DNA from: Lentiprolixibacter aurantiacus
GTDB lineage: Bacteria > Bacteroidota > Bacteroidia > Flavobacteriales > Flavobacteriaceae
Assembly (NCBI RefSeq): GCF_026241225.1
Contig: NZ_JAPFQP010000001.1
Span: forward strand, 1 to 64,000
DNA: 64,000 nt
Direction of reading: 5' to 3'
The stretch's first letter is position 1. Each line of letters begins with the position of its first letter. This document shows positions 55,968 to 64,000 of the stretch, in pieces. A program made the position numbers and the translations under genes. A model generated the notes under the pieces. It ran no database searches. It was not told where the DNA came from and saw only the letters and a program-made list of their open reading frames with translations.

Positions 55968-55998
55968 AGAAGGCTCCGATTTCCAATCCGAGCGTTCT
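55968..55998. repeat. Palindromic element, copy 3
   Basis: AGAAGGCTCCGATTTCCAAT then CCGAGCGTTCT, the most diverged copy (imperfect stem). 73 bases before the alpha/beta hydrolase gene. Confidence 0.75.
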
Positions 55999-56071
55999 TT
56001 AATTGTGGCTTTCCTTTCGGAATTGAATTAATCTTACCTTTAAGTCCACATCCTTCATCAAAATCCCAACC

Positions 56072-58465
56072 ATGAAAAACAAACTCGGACAAATCATTCA
56101 CTGGATAAAAAACTTTATCAAAAAAATCACCCCTGGTGAAGAAGCGGTCCGGGGCGCATCCATAGGGCTGCTGACAGTAACCGGGATTTTCTGGATCGTA
56201 TTCGCCATAGGTATTTATACCGGCCTGGGGGATGAGTGGGTACTCCTGTTTCTATTAAGTTTTGTAACCGCTGCAGTTCTATTTGGCTTTCTGGCAAGAT
56301 GGTTGCTAAAACAATTAAGCAGTCTGTCCGAGTTGTTCAAATTGGCCCTATTGATTGCGCTACCCCTGCTCTTTATCATGAGTTTTAACTGGATCGTGCA
56401 CCTGATTTTTATTGTACTATCCATGATTTGTGGAGCCGCCGTTCTGGTTTTGAAAAAATCCGGGTTTAAAAGCCTATCCAAACTAAACAAGACTTTTACT
56501 GTCTTAGGGCTCCTCTTAGGAATTGGTGGATTCGTTCTGGTTGGAATCCTGTATGCCGAAGAAGGCTTCGAGGTGGATCCCATTGCGAATGCAGCCCTGA
56601 GCTCGGAAACGAACATTCCACATATCGAAGCCATATCTCCTGCTCAAAAAGGGTCTTATGCAGTAAAAACACTCACCTACGGAAGTGGTGAAGACCTCCA
56701 CAGAAAAGAATTTGGAGAAGAAGTAACCCTTAAAACGGATTCGGTCAATGGCCTTGCGTTAATTGATAACTGGAAGGGTTTCGGAGGCTGGTATCGTACC
56801 AAATACTGGGGTTTTGACTCAGAATCGCTCCCCCTGAATGCCCGCGTATGGTACCCGGAAGGGGAAGGCCCTTTTCCCCTGGCATTAATTGTACATGGTA
56901 ATCACGGTATGCAGGATTATTCCGATCCCGGTTATGCCTACCTTGGAGAATTGCTTGCCTCCAGGGGGATTATCCTCGCTTCTGTAGATGAGAATTTCAT
57001 TAACGGCTCCTGGTCCGATATTTTTGGCGGACTGGAGGAGGAAAATGATGCCAGGGGATGGTTGTTGCTGGAACATCTTAGAATCTGGCACCAGTGGAAC
57101 CGCACGGAAGGACATCAGTTTTACAATAAAATAGACACGGCCAACCTGGCTTTGATAGGGCATTCACGGGGAGGGGAAGCCGTGGCCCATGCTGCTATGT
57201 TTAACAACCTCCCCTTTTATCCGGACGATGCCTCGGTGGCTTTCAACTACGACTTCAACATAAAATCCATTGTGGCCATAGCCCCTGTAGACGGGCAATA
57301 TGAACCCGGGGAGAGTCGGGCAAAGATTAAGGATGTCAATTATTTTGTGTTGCACGGGGCGCAGGATGCGGATGTCAGCTCCTACATGGGTTCCCAGCAA
57401 TACGAAAGGGTTAGCTTCACAGACAGTCTGTACCATTTTAAAACAGGGGTTTATGTATATGGAGCCAATCACGGGCAGTTTAACACAAGCTGGGGGGAGA
57501 ACGATACTGGCAACCCGTTTACAGGAATCCTGAACCTGAAACAATTACTTTCGGCCGAAGACCAGCGGAAAATTGCAGAAGTATACATCAGCGCATTTTT
57601 GGACATTAGCCTAAAAGACCAAAAAGAATACCTACCATTGTTTGTCGATGCCAGAAGCGGCAAAGAATGGCTGCCTGAAACCATATACCTCAACCAGTTC
57701 GAGGACTCAAATTTGAAGACGGTAGCGAACTTTGACGAAGATTTTAATGTAGCAAGCATCACCCGGGAAGGAGGTGAGGTTCGAACAGAAAACCTTTCCG
57801 TCTGGCGGGAACAGGAAATCAAACTCAAATGGCAAAAAAAGGGAAGCCGGGCAGTAATTGTGGGCTGGAACTATGAGCTTGAGGAAGAAACGGATTCAAT
57901 AACTTCAATACCCGACTCATTGATTGCGAGTTATACCATCCGTATTCCGGAGATGCAACTTGATTCTTCTGCTGTACTGGTTTTTTCCATGGCTGAATCT
58001 GCGGAATCCGCGAAGCCCAAATCCGAAGGCAAATGGGTAAAAAACAATGATAACAATAACGGGAATAATGAGTCTGCAAATGATGTAGAAGACATAAAAG
58101 ATGCAGAGGACAAAACCGATAGGGAAATGGAGGAATCAGATGATGACGAGGACAAGGAAAAAGAGCCCATTGATTTCACTATTCAACTTAGGGATTCCAC
58201 CGGACAAAAGATATCATTCGAGTTGAGCAGGTTTTCCCCACTGCAAAGAGAAATTGAAGTGGTTATCATGAAAGTGGATTTTATCACCGGCAATAAACAA
58301 TCGGAAAAGATCTTCCAGACCTTTTACTTTCCGGTAAAAGATTTTCAGGAATTAAACCCGGATTTCAATATCTCCGGGATGGAAGAGATCCGGTTTGTTT
58401 TTGACAAAACGGAAAGCGGGGTGGTTAATATGGACAATATTGGGTTTATGAAAAGCTTATATTAA
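56072..58465 (+). CDS. Membrane-anchored alpha/beta hydrolase with acidic insert
   Basis: 797 residues. Four membrane helices in the first 180 residues (ASIGLLTVTGIFWIVFAIGI and on). The catalytic region from about 210: LIVHGNHGMQD (oxyanion/His-Gly motif), LALIGHSRGGEAVAHA with the nucleophile Ser365, and a likely Asp and His in the later YFVLHGAQDADVSSY and VYGANHGQF segments. A C-terminal beta domain is interrupted by an acidic low-complexity run (residues about 650-700, DDDEDKEKE). Substrate unknown; a dienelactone-hydrolase- or chlorophyllase-like fold is possible. Bracketed by palindromes on both sides (55968 and 58468). Confidence 0.85.
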   Translation: MKNKLGQIIHWIKNFIKKITPGEEAVRGASIGLLTVTGIFWIVFAIGIYTGLGDEWVLLFLLSFVTAAVLFGFLARWLLKQLSSLSELFKLALLIALPLLFIMSFNWIVHLIFIVLSMICGAAVLVLKKSGFKSLSKLNKTFTVLGLLLGIGGFVLVGILYAEEGFEVDPIANAALSSETNIPHIEAISPAQKGSYAVKTLTYGSGEDLHRKEFGEEVTLKTDSVNGLALIDNWKGFGGWYRTKYWGFDSESLPLNARVWYPEGEGPFPLALIVHGNHGMQDYSDPGYAYLGELLASRGIILASVDENFINGSWSDIFGGLEEENDARGWLLLEHLRIWHQWNRTEGHQFYNKIDTANLALIGHSRGGEAVAHAAMFNNLPFYPDDASVAFNYDFNIKSIVAIAPVDGQYEPGESRAKIKDVNYFVLHGAQDADVSSYMGSQQYERVSFTDSLYHFKTGVYVYGANHGQFNTSWGENDTGNPFTGILNLKQLLSAEDQRKIAEVYISAFLDISLKDQKEYLPLFVDARSGKEWLPETIYLNQFEDSNLKTVANFDEDFNVASITREGGEVRTENLSVWREQEIKLKWQKKGSRAVIVGWNYELEEETDSITSIPDSLIASYTIRIPEMQLDSSAVLVFSMAESAESAKPKSEGKWVKNNDNNNGNNESANDVEDIKDAEDKTDREMEESDDDEDKEKEPIDFTIQLRDSTGQKISFELSRFSPLQREIEVVIMKVDFITGNKQSEKIFQTFYFPVKDFQELNPDFNISGMEEIRFVFDKTESGVVNMDNIGFMKSLY

Positions 58466-58467
58466 GC

Positions 58468-58498
58468 AGAAAGCTCGGATTTGAAATCCGAGCCTTCT
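58468..58498. repeat. Palindromic element, copy 4
   Basis: AGAAAGCTCGGATTTGAAAT then CCGAGCCTTCT. It begins 2 bases after the hydrolase stop and ends 6 bases before the stop of the convergent gene at 58505, so it may double as a shared terminator. Confidence 0.88.
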
Positions 58499-58504
58499 GT
58501 TTCA

Positions 58505-58948
58505 CTATTTGACCCTCCTTCTGATTTCATAAAGCTGTGGAACCATGTCCATTATATCCGATCCGATAGCGGAAACTGCTTTTACAGGTCCGGAAAAAAT
58601 AATGGAATCGTTGCGCACTTCCATATTAAAAGATAACCTGGCGCCTACGAACGTAGGGACCTCCAAATACTCGAACTTCTGGTGGATAACCTTGCCGTCA
58701 TAGGTATACGTCCCGGCAGCACCGTCGGGACTGTCCTTCCATTGATATGAGAAGTGTGTTGGTGTTAACAAGGTTATGCCCAAAGGAGTGCCATTACTTT
58801 TCATCTCCGTGGTGTCATTCCTATAAACAGACCGGAAGTAAACCATTTCCCAGGCACCTATATGAGCATTTTTATTATTGCCACAACCATAACAGCTTAA
58901 AACGATCACGGCCCCAAGAACCAGGATGTAGTTGAATTGTCTCATCAT
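58505..58948 (-). CDS. Small lipocalin-like lipoprotein
   Basis: 147 residues. Signal VIVLSCYGCGNN, with Cys at 19 and 22 as candidate lipidation sites. A GAWEMVYFRSVYRNDT start, TLLTPTHFSYQWKDS and a final MVPQLYEIRRR give a single beta-barrel-like pattern resembling lipocalin-like domains. Ligand unknown. It converges on the hydrolase gene; the shared palindrome lies between. Confidence 0.7.
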   Translation of the reverse strand: MMRQFNYILVLGAVIVLSCYGCGNNKNAHIGAWEMVYFRSVYRNDTTEMKSNGTPLGITLLTPTHFSYQWKDSPDGAAGTYTYDGKVIHQKFEYLEVPTFVGARLSFNMEVRNDSIIFSGPVKAVSAIGSDIMDMVPQLYEIRRRVK

Positions 58949-59095
58949 CTGTATTTGAATATTGGTAATATGCGGAGTAAGATAATTTTTTTGCTGATAA
59001 GCTCATAATATCTCCTCGCAAAGGGCAGCGGTAATTCACAATTGAGAAATAATTAGCCTAATTCCCTATCTTGAAAATCAAATAATCTTACAAAC

Positions 59096-59626
59096 ATGAA
59101 AAAAGTTCTTTTCTCCCTGATTCTTGGATTCTTCTGCATAGGGGGCTTTGCTCAGGAATCAAGCAAGTACCATCAAAAAGTAAAAACCATAGACAGCACC
59201 GTTGAAGCCCTTTACGATGTAATTTCCGGGCCAAAGGGCCAGCAAAGGGACTGGGACTTTTTCAGGTACCTGTTTCACCCTGAAGCCAAACTGGTTATTG
59301 CCGGAAAGCAAGAAGACAGCACATATAATTCAAGGTATATTACCATTGAAGAGTATATTGAAAGTGCCAGTAAATGGATGTATGAAAATGGCTTTTACGA
59401 AAAAGAACTGCACAAGGTTACTGAAAGGTTCGGGCCCATAGCACACGTATTTTCCAGTTACGAAAGCTTCCGGACTGCAGCAGATAAGACACCTTTTATG
59501 CGGGGCATAAATAGCATTCAGTTAATGTACACTGGTGATAGATGGATGGTGATGAATATTTATTTTACACAGGAGACCGAAGAAAATCCGATCCCTGAAA
59601 AGTATTTGCCTTCCAGGAGCGAGTAA
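59096..59626 (+). CDS. Secreted NTF2-like protein
   Basis: 176 residues with a signal peptide (MKKVLFSLILGFFCIGGFAQ). An NTF2/SnoaL-like fold is suggested by VEALYDVISGPKGQQRDWDF, LFHPEAKLVIAGK, a YITIEEYIESAS segment and GINSIQLMYTGDRWMVMNIY. No clear catalytic residues. It precedes a beta-lactamase-fold hydrolase by 61 bases and may be co-transcribed with it. Confidence 0.82.
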   Translation: MKKVLFSLILGFFCIGGFAQESSKYHQKVKTIDSTVEALYDVISGPKGQQRDWDFFRYLFHPEAKLVIAGKQEDSTYNSRYITIEEYIESASKWMYENGFYEKELHKVTERFGPIAHVFSSYESFRTAADKTPFMRGINSIQLMYTGDRWMVMNIYFTQETEENPIPEKYLPSRSE

Positions 59627-59687
59627 TGTATTTCAGTTACCTGGTCCTATCTGCACATAATTCGTAAACTTTTTATACAAAACGATA

Positions 59688-60824
59688 ATGAAAAAAATCC
59701 TCCTGTTAAGCTGTGTATTATGGTTGGGCCTTTTAAGTGCCCAGTCTGATAATAATGCCGCAATCCTTGATGCTGTCGATGAAAGGCTCGATGAAATATG
59801 GACTGAGGCAAATGTTCCCGGGATATCCCTATCCATTGTATTTCCCGATGGTACTACCGAAACATTAACCAGAGGATATGCCGATATTGAGAAAGGTATT
59901 GAAATGAGTTCAGACACAAAGATGTTGGGGGGTAGCACAGGTAAGGTTTTCTACTCTGTAGTTGCCCTGCAATTGATCGGGGAAGGAAAGATAAAGCTGG
60001 ATGAACCCATTTACAATGCCATGTCCGACTATCCCTGGTTCAGCCAGATACCCAATGCCAAACAACTTACCGTCCGCTCCCTGATGAGGCATGAAACAGG
60101 CATCCCCCGATATGTTTTTAGTGAGACGTTCCAGGAAGATGTTACAGTGGATGTAAACAAGAAGTGGAAACCGGAGGAACTTCTGTCTTACATTTTTGAC
60201 TCGGAACCTCTGTTTGATGTCGGCACAGATTTCGCCTATTCAGACACCAATTATATCATCCTGGGTATGCTTATTGAAAAAGTGACAGGGAATTCGCTTT
60301 ATGATGAAGTGCAGACCAGAGTCTTGGATAAAGCCGGGTTAAAAAATGTGGTTCCGCAGACAGGAAGGTCTTTCCAGAAAATAGCACAGGGATACAACGC
60401 CCCGGATGATTCTTTCTTCCCAGGCCTTCAATTTGACAAGGAAGGAAAGAGCAATTACAACCTGCAGTTTGAGTGGGCTGGTGGTGGTCTTGTAATCACC
60501 ACACATGACCTGGCAATACTGGGGAAAAAGATCTATGAAGGTCAGATGTTTGACAATTCCTTACTCAATGAATATTTTAAGGGTATAGATGCAGGAAGGT
60601 TGGGCGGTGAATGGGGCCTGGGTGTTCATATACGGGAAACCCCTGACGGAATGGTTTACGGCCACAGCGGTTTTATGCCAGGGTATATTACCAATATGCT
60701 TTATTTTCCGAAATACAGCTTTGGCATCTGTTATCAGATCAATACTTCGGATCGAGCCAGAACAGGTATCCTGAGGCAATTACCCACTATTAGCGGTACC
60801 ATTGTCAAAGCCATGGAACAATAG
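59688..60824 (+). CDS. Serine hydrolase of the beta-lactamase (class C) fold
   Basis: 378 residues with a signal peptide (ILLLSCVLWLGLLSAQ). Active-site SxxK: GGSTGKVFYS (Ser83, Lys86); second motif YSDTNYI (Tyr near 184), and the HSGFMPGY third motif. This pattern is typical of family VIII esterases and D-aminopeptidase-like proteins, so it may hydrolyse esters or peptides rather than beta-lactams. Probably periplasmic. No regulator or partner in the neighbourhood. Confidence 0.92.
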   Translation: MKKILLLSCVLWLGLLSAQSDNNAAILDAVDERLDEIWTEANVPGISLSIVFPDGTTETLTRGYADIEKGIEMSSDTKMLGGSTGKVFYSVVALQLIGEGKIKLDEPIYNAMSDYPWFSQIPNAKQLTVRSLMRHETGIPRYVFSETFQEDVTVDVNKKWKPEELLSYIFDSEPLFDVGTDFAYSDTNYIILGMLIEKVTGNSLYDEVQTRVLDKAGLKNVVPQTGRSFQKIAQGYNAPDDSFFPGLQFDKEGKSNYNLQFEWAGGGLVITTHDLAILGKKIYEGQMFDNSLLNEYFKGIDAGRLGGEWGLGVHIRETPDGMVYGHSGFMPGYITNMLYFPKYSFGICYQINTSDRARTGILRQLPTISGTIVKAMEQ

Positions 60825-60881
60825 GATTTCTTAAATTAAAATCATAAATGATTAATCCTGTTTACCGGGCTTGCTTCTCCA

Positions 60882-61970
60882 TTATTCTTTTGATGCCTGA
60901 TATTCGGTGCACCATAGGATCATCTCCATTTGAATCTCCTGTACTTTTTTGGAAGGCTTTGAAATGTAGAGTTCCAGTGTCTTTTCTGCAAAGGCCTCAA
61001 ATCGAATAAAGCCCCTACCTCTGGTCATAGATTGGGAGGTTTCCTGAAATATTCGGTTGAATTCCTCTTGTCTGTCCCTGAGTTTGTCTTTTACATAAAG
61101 CAGGTAAACCGACCAGGTCATGTATTCATTGAACTTAAGTTCTGGTGAAAAATAATACTCTGCATCCCTGGTATTTCCCCATATTTCGGGATCAGACATT
61201 GCAACTTCGATTTGTTTAACATGCTTGCTGCTCACAGGGTTGACATAACCGTGGTCCAGCTCAGTGAATATTACCCTGGCATACCGCAATTTCTCAAATT
61301 CATTCAAATCTTTCATTTTAGAGGGATCCAGGGGGTTGATCCAGATGCGCTGCTGTTTACTGTAAAGCGTGGTCCAGTGAAATCCGGACATCAATGGGGA
61401 GATAAACACTTTTACGGGCCTTACCTCAATATCGAACTGAGCGGATAGCCAGTCCAGCATATCCCTTTCATCAACGGCTTCGGCAGTATTCTGAACATAA
61501 CTGGCATACAAATCCTGCTTGCTTCGGTAAAATTTTTGATATTCGGTCTTATCCGCAAAATCCTGAATCTCATTCAGGTTGTTTGCAAAGTAGTTTTTAG
61601 CCGAATCCTTCCAGAGATCCTGGGATCCTTTAAGCAGATATAATTTTCCTTCTTCGTCAAATCTGTAGTTGGCCGCATTTCCTGCCAGTCGGGGCAGGTT
61701 GAATTCAGAACCTAATCTCTCAAATACAGGATGATTACGAAAATCTTTAAAGTATTCCTCCAGTTCTGCATAATAATCGGTATCCCTGTTAATACTATTG
61801 TTTGTAGACCGATCCAGTTCCGATAAGGCCGCTATTATCAGGGCAAGTTCAACCGTTTCGTTAACTTCAATTACTTGCTCTTCAAAGCAATATTCCTCTG
61901 ACAAAGGCTGAAAATCATTTGGATTAGTCCAGTGAAACAGGAATAGCAGGGCAATTAATGCATATTTCAT
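60882..61970 (-). CDS. Secreted DUF4932-like protein
   Basis: 362 residues with a short signal (MKYALIALLFLFHW). Body resembles DUF4932: FTELDHGYVNPVS (where other members I recall have a H-E-x-x-H-like E/H pair), FHWTTLYSKQQRIWINP and FNEYMTWSVYLLYVKDKL. The His-Glu order is changed here (ELDH), so metal binding is uncertain. Convergent with the serine hydrolase gene, 57 bases apart. Function unknown. Confidence 0.6.
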   Translation of the reverse strand: MKYALIALLFLFHWTNPNDFQPLSEEYCFEEQVIEVNETVELALIIAALSELDRSTNNSINRDTDYYAELEEYFKDFRNHPVFERLGSEFNLPRLAGNAANYRFDEEGKLYLLKGSQDLWKDSAKNYFANNLNEIQDFADKTEYQKFYRSKQDLYASYVQNTAEAVDERDMLDWLSAQFDIEVRPVKVFISPLMSGFHWTTLYSKQQRIWINPLDPSKMKDLNEFEKLRYARVIFTELDHGYVNPVSSKHVKQIEVAMSDPEIWGNTRDAEYYFSPELKFNEYMTWSVYLLYVKDKLRDRQEEFNRIFQETSQSMTRGRGFIRFEAFAEKTLELYISKPSKKVQEIQMEMILWCTEYQASKE

Positions 61971-62102
61971 GTTATAGCTGCAAATGGTTATGTGATATAA
62001 CGACGCATAAGCTTCCCATCTGTTACAGGTGAAAATCTTAACAGCGCACAGGAAGCTGTGGTTAATGAATTGAGGGCATCTGAATTCCTGCCCTCTTTCA
62101 AT

Positions 62103-62330
62103 TTACTTCCCGTTTTGAACCGGATCTGTCCCGGGCATTATTTTATTCAGGATAAAATACACCGGGCAAAACTTGGTTAGCGGGCTGATGATTTGCAGAA
62201 AAGCTACTGCCCCGGCCATATAAAGCCACTGTATGTCTACCGTAAAGGCTAAAACAACACTAATTCCGTAAAGCAGGCCAACAATTAGGTCGTGTAATCT
62301 GATCTTGGTGTGGTTTCGATTTTGTTCCAT
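62103..62330 (-). CDS. DUF2892-like small membrane protein
   Basis: 75 residues from the Met at 62330, with RLHDLIVGLLYGISVVLAFT, then IQWLYMAGAVAFLQIISPLT and FCPVYFILNKIMPGTDP. The FCPVY.IL motif and two helices match the DUF2892 (YgaP-type transmembrane) shape. Its function is unknown; similar helices are found fused to rhodanese. An extra upstream Met at 62357 is possible. Single gene. Confidence 0.78.
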   Translation of the reverse strand: MEQNRNHTKIRLHDLIVGLLYGISVVLAFTVDIQWLYMAGAVAFLQIISPLTKFCPVYFILNKIMPGTDPVQNGK

Positions 62331-62517
62331 GGCTAGTTGTTTATAGTTGTACTCCAATATACTGATTTTGTACCAATTATATCCATTTTAATCCTGAGCC
62401 TGTTCGCAATTATTCGGAATATGCAATATGGCGATTATCAATCAATTCCAGGCTGCTAACCTCAAGGGATAAAATGCTATATTAGATCGCATAATGCGCA
62501 AAAAGCTATAATTAACC

Positions 62518-63231
62518 ATGAAACGCCAGATCATAGCCCTTGGAGGAGGAGGCTTTTCCGATGAACCGGAAAATCCGCTTTTGGATGATTATATCCTTAA
62601 GCAATCTCCCAAAACCAATCCTAAGATTTGTTTCATTGGGACAGCCAGTGGTGATTCCGAAGCCTATATCCAGAATTTTTATAAGTTCTTCAAATCCAAA
62701 GCCTGCACCCCCAGCAATCTGGCCTTATTCTACGGACATACGGATAAGATCGAAGAATTTATCCTGGATCAGGATATCCTGTTCGTGGGTGGTGGCAATA
62801 CGCGAAACATGCTGGTCTTGTGGAAGGAATGGGGCCTGGACAAAATCATCAGAAAAGCATACAACAAAGGAACCATTCTCAGCGGCGTCAGTGCAGGTTC
62901 CATATGCTGGTTTGAGCAGGGACTCACGGATTCCGTTCCCAACCAGCTCAATACCTTAAACTGTCTGGGGTTCCTGAAAGGCAGCAATTGCCCGCATTTT
63001 GACGGAGAGCCCAAACGACAACCCGTCTACAGGCAAGAGATAGCCAATGGCAGGATGAAAGCCGGGATAGCCTGCGACGATGGTGTAGCCCTGCATTTTG
63101 TAGATGAGCAGTTGGTGAGAGTCATTTCCTCACAGGAAAATAAGCGCGCTATCCGATTTGAAATGAAAGAATCATTAACGGAAAGCTTCCTGGAACCTGA
63201 ATTCCTCCACTCAACTGCACATAACCAATAA
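62518..63231 (+). CDS. Peptidase E (S51) family protein
   Basis: 237 residues. Type 1 glutamine-amidotransferase-like fold with IALGGGGFSDEPENPLLDDY, ICFIGTASGDSEAYI, FVGGGNTRNMLVLW, and the nucleophile elbow GVSAGSICWFEQG with Ser125. The His in NCPHFDGEPKRQP fits the catalytic His of S51. The family cleaves Asp-X dipeptides in the cytoplasm. It is 12 bases upstream of the lipoprotein methyltransferase gene. Confidence 0.92.
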   Translation: MKRQIIALGGGGFSDEPENPLLDDYILKQSPKTNPKICFIGTASGDSEAYIQNFYKFFKSKACTPSNLALFYGHTDKIEEFILDQDILFVGGGNTRNMLVLWKEWGLDKIIRKAYNKGTILSGVSAGSICWFEQGLTDSVPNQLNTLNCLGFLKGSNCPHFDGEPKRQPVYRQEIANGRMKAGIACDDGVALHFVDEQLVRVISSQENKRAIRFEMKESLTESFLEPEFLHSTAHNQ

Positions 63232-63243
63232 ATCTTTGAAAAA

Positions 63244-63921
63244 ATGAAGAACCTATTTATTGTGATTTCACTGGGCGGCCTGCTGGCCTGCCAGGGTCAG
63301 GAGCCTAAGCACAGGAAGGAACATGCCCCCGGAACGGCGAATGAGTATATGCATCAATCTTCGGTAAACGATCTTGCATCGCGTTTTGAATCACCGGAAC
63401 GGGATGCTTATCAAAAACCCGAGAAAGTGCTCAGTTATCTGGGGAATATCTCAGGTAAGAAGATCATGGATATCGGATCCGGATCCGGATATTTTTCAGT
63501 AAAAATGGCCAAAAAAGGAGCCCGGGTAATTGCCGCGGATGTCAACGATGAGTTTCAGGCTTTAATTAAGGAACGCATCGAGGGGGAGAAAATTGAAAAT
63601 CTCACCACCAGGAAGATCCCTTATGATTCCCCCGGACTGGAAGATAATGAAGTGGATATGGTGCTTATGGTAAACACTTATCACCATATCGAAAACCGCC
63701 CTGAATATTTCGCTAAAGTCAAAAATGGACTGAAAAGCCGGGGCGAACTGGTAATCATCGATTTCTTTGATGCAGAGATACCGGTAGGCCCCAGGCATCA
63801 TAAAATTCCCATAGACACCGTAATTAGCGAGTTAAAAAAGGCGGGGTATACCCATTTTCAGGTTGAAGTAAACCTGTTGCCTTATCAATATATCATCCGA
63901 TGTAAAATGGGATTACAGTAA
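63244..63921 (+). CDS. SAM-dependent methyltransferase with lipoprotein signal
   Basis: 225 residues. The N-terminus MKNLFIVISLGGLLACQGQE is a lipoprotein signal (LLAC, Cys16). A class I methyltransferase Rossmann core follows: IMDIGSGSGYFSVKMAKKGA (about 75-95), VIAADVNDEF, VDMVLMVNTYHHIE, GELVIIDFFDAEIP. Because SAM is cytosolic, a lipid-anchored methyltransferase is unusual; similar proteins with a secretion signal occur in Bacteroidetes, but activity is unproven. Substrate unknown. It probably shares a transcript with the peptidase E gene. Confidence 0.85.
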   Translation: MKNLFIVISLGGLLACQGQEPKHRKEHAPGTANEYMHQSSVNDLASRFESPERDAYQKPEKVLSYLGNISGKKIMDIGSGSGYFSVKMAKKGARVIAADVNDEFQALIKERIEGEKIENLTTRKIPYDSPGLEDNEVDMVLMVNTYHHIENRPEYFAKVKNGLKSRGELVIIDFFDAEIPVGPRHHKIPIDTVISELKKAGYTHFQVEVNLLPYQYIIRCKMGLQ

Positions 63922-64000
63922 TTCGTGCAAAATAAATCCTGTATTTCTATATCCGAAGTCCTCGGGGGATAATGTCTTATATTAGTTGGGGTATAATCAG

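Larger units (their letters stand above)
55535..56071. other. Intergenic region with repeat copies
   Basis: About 535 bases, no gene seen. Holds the GGCTT-CTTTG/ATCGGG module copy 2 (55621-55690), the 130-base repeat copy 2 (55814-55942) and a palindrome (55968-55998). -7-like TACCTTTA at 56035-56042. Confidence 0.7.

Noticed and set aside
51922-58498. The repeats as integron attC sites with gene cassettes
   Set aside because: The palindromes are symmetric and short, lack the paired R'/R'' boxes with conserved GTT, and flank genes in different orientations; no integrase seen.

Overview
The window is a chromosomal segment of a bacterium of the family Flavobacteriaceae (phylum Bacteroidetes). 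The evidence is a SusC/SusD outer-membrane pair, a type IX secretion (T9SS) C-terminal sorting domain, a Porin_10-type porin, many acidic-tailed lipoproteins, the families DUF6090, GSCFA, DUF4136 and DUF5522, and promoters of the Bacteroidetes type (TTG/TTTG, about 20 bases, TAnnTTTG). I cannot name a genus.

Layout. 1-656: the 5' end of a 16S rRNA gene on the minus strand with its leader and promoter. 657-8681: a porin, then a giant T9SS-secreted Asp-box/thrombospondin-3 protein with a translationally coupled lipoprotein, and a small secreted protein. 9278-14642: an operon of SusC, SusD and a Calx-beta-like lipoprotein with no enzyme attached. 14860-26638: mostly housekeeping genes (RNase HII, lipoate transferase, lysyl-tRNA synthetase), plus a membrane-anchored LuxR regulator, a thioredoxin-fold protein, a DUF302-like protein, a PKD lipoprotein and a SLC13-type transporter. 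26694-30898: two related, very acidic secreted proteins built from about 34-residue repeats, beside a divergent large zinc metalloprotease. 31086-36263: small envelope proteins and a minus-strand run ending in hemL. 36403-51556: a long aromatic amino acid hydroxylase, an M61-like peptidase, GSCFA, alaS, an M23 peptidase with a MerR regulator, a LemA/TPM cluster, the GTPases Der and Era, and an alanine/sodium symporter.

51557-58948 is different in character. It starts with initiator tRNA-Met under a textbook promoter. Beyond it lies a hairpin-rich, repeat-rich stretch carrying two related multi-helix membrane proteins, a DUF6090 protein and a membrane-anchored alpha/beta hydrolase. Four copies of a roughly 31-base palindrome occur here and bracket two of the genes, and three other noncoding modules are each present twice. 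I read this as an accessory region downstream of a tRNA, although no integrase or transposase is visible.

58949-64000 carries small secreted or lipid-anchored proteins and enzymes: an NTF2-like protein, a serine beta-lactamase-fold hydrolase, a DUF4932-like protein, a peptidase E homologue, and an unusual methyltransferase that carries a lipoprotein signal.

Three genes were found by direct reading because they are very short: a YqaE/Pmp3 membrane protein before lipB, a DUF5522 cysteine-rich protein, and a 53-residue single-helix protein. The observations most worth following are the acidic repeat-protein pair, the palindrome-bracketed gene region, the minimal HExxH membrane protein and the lipoprotein methyltransferase.
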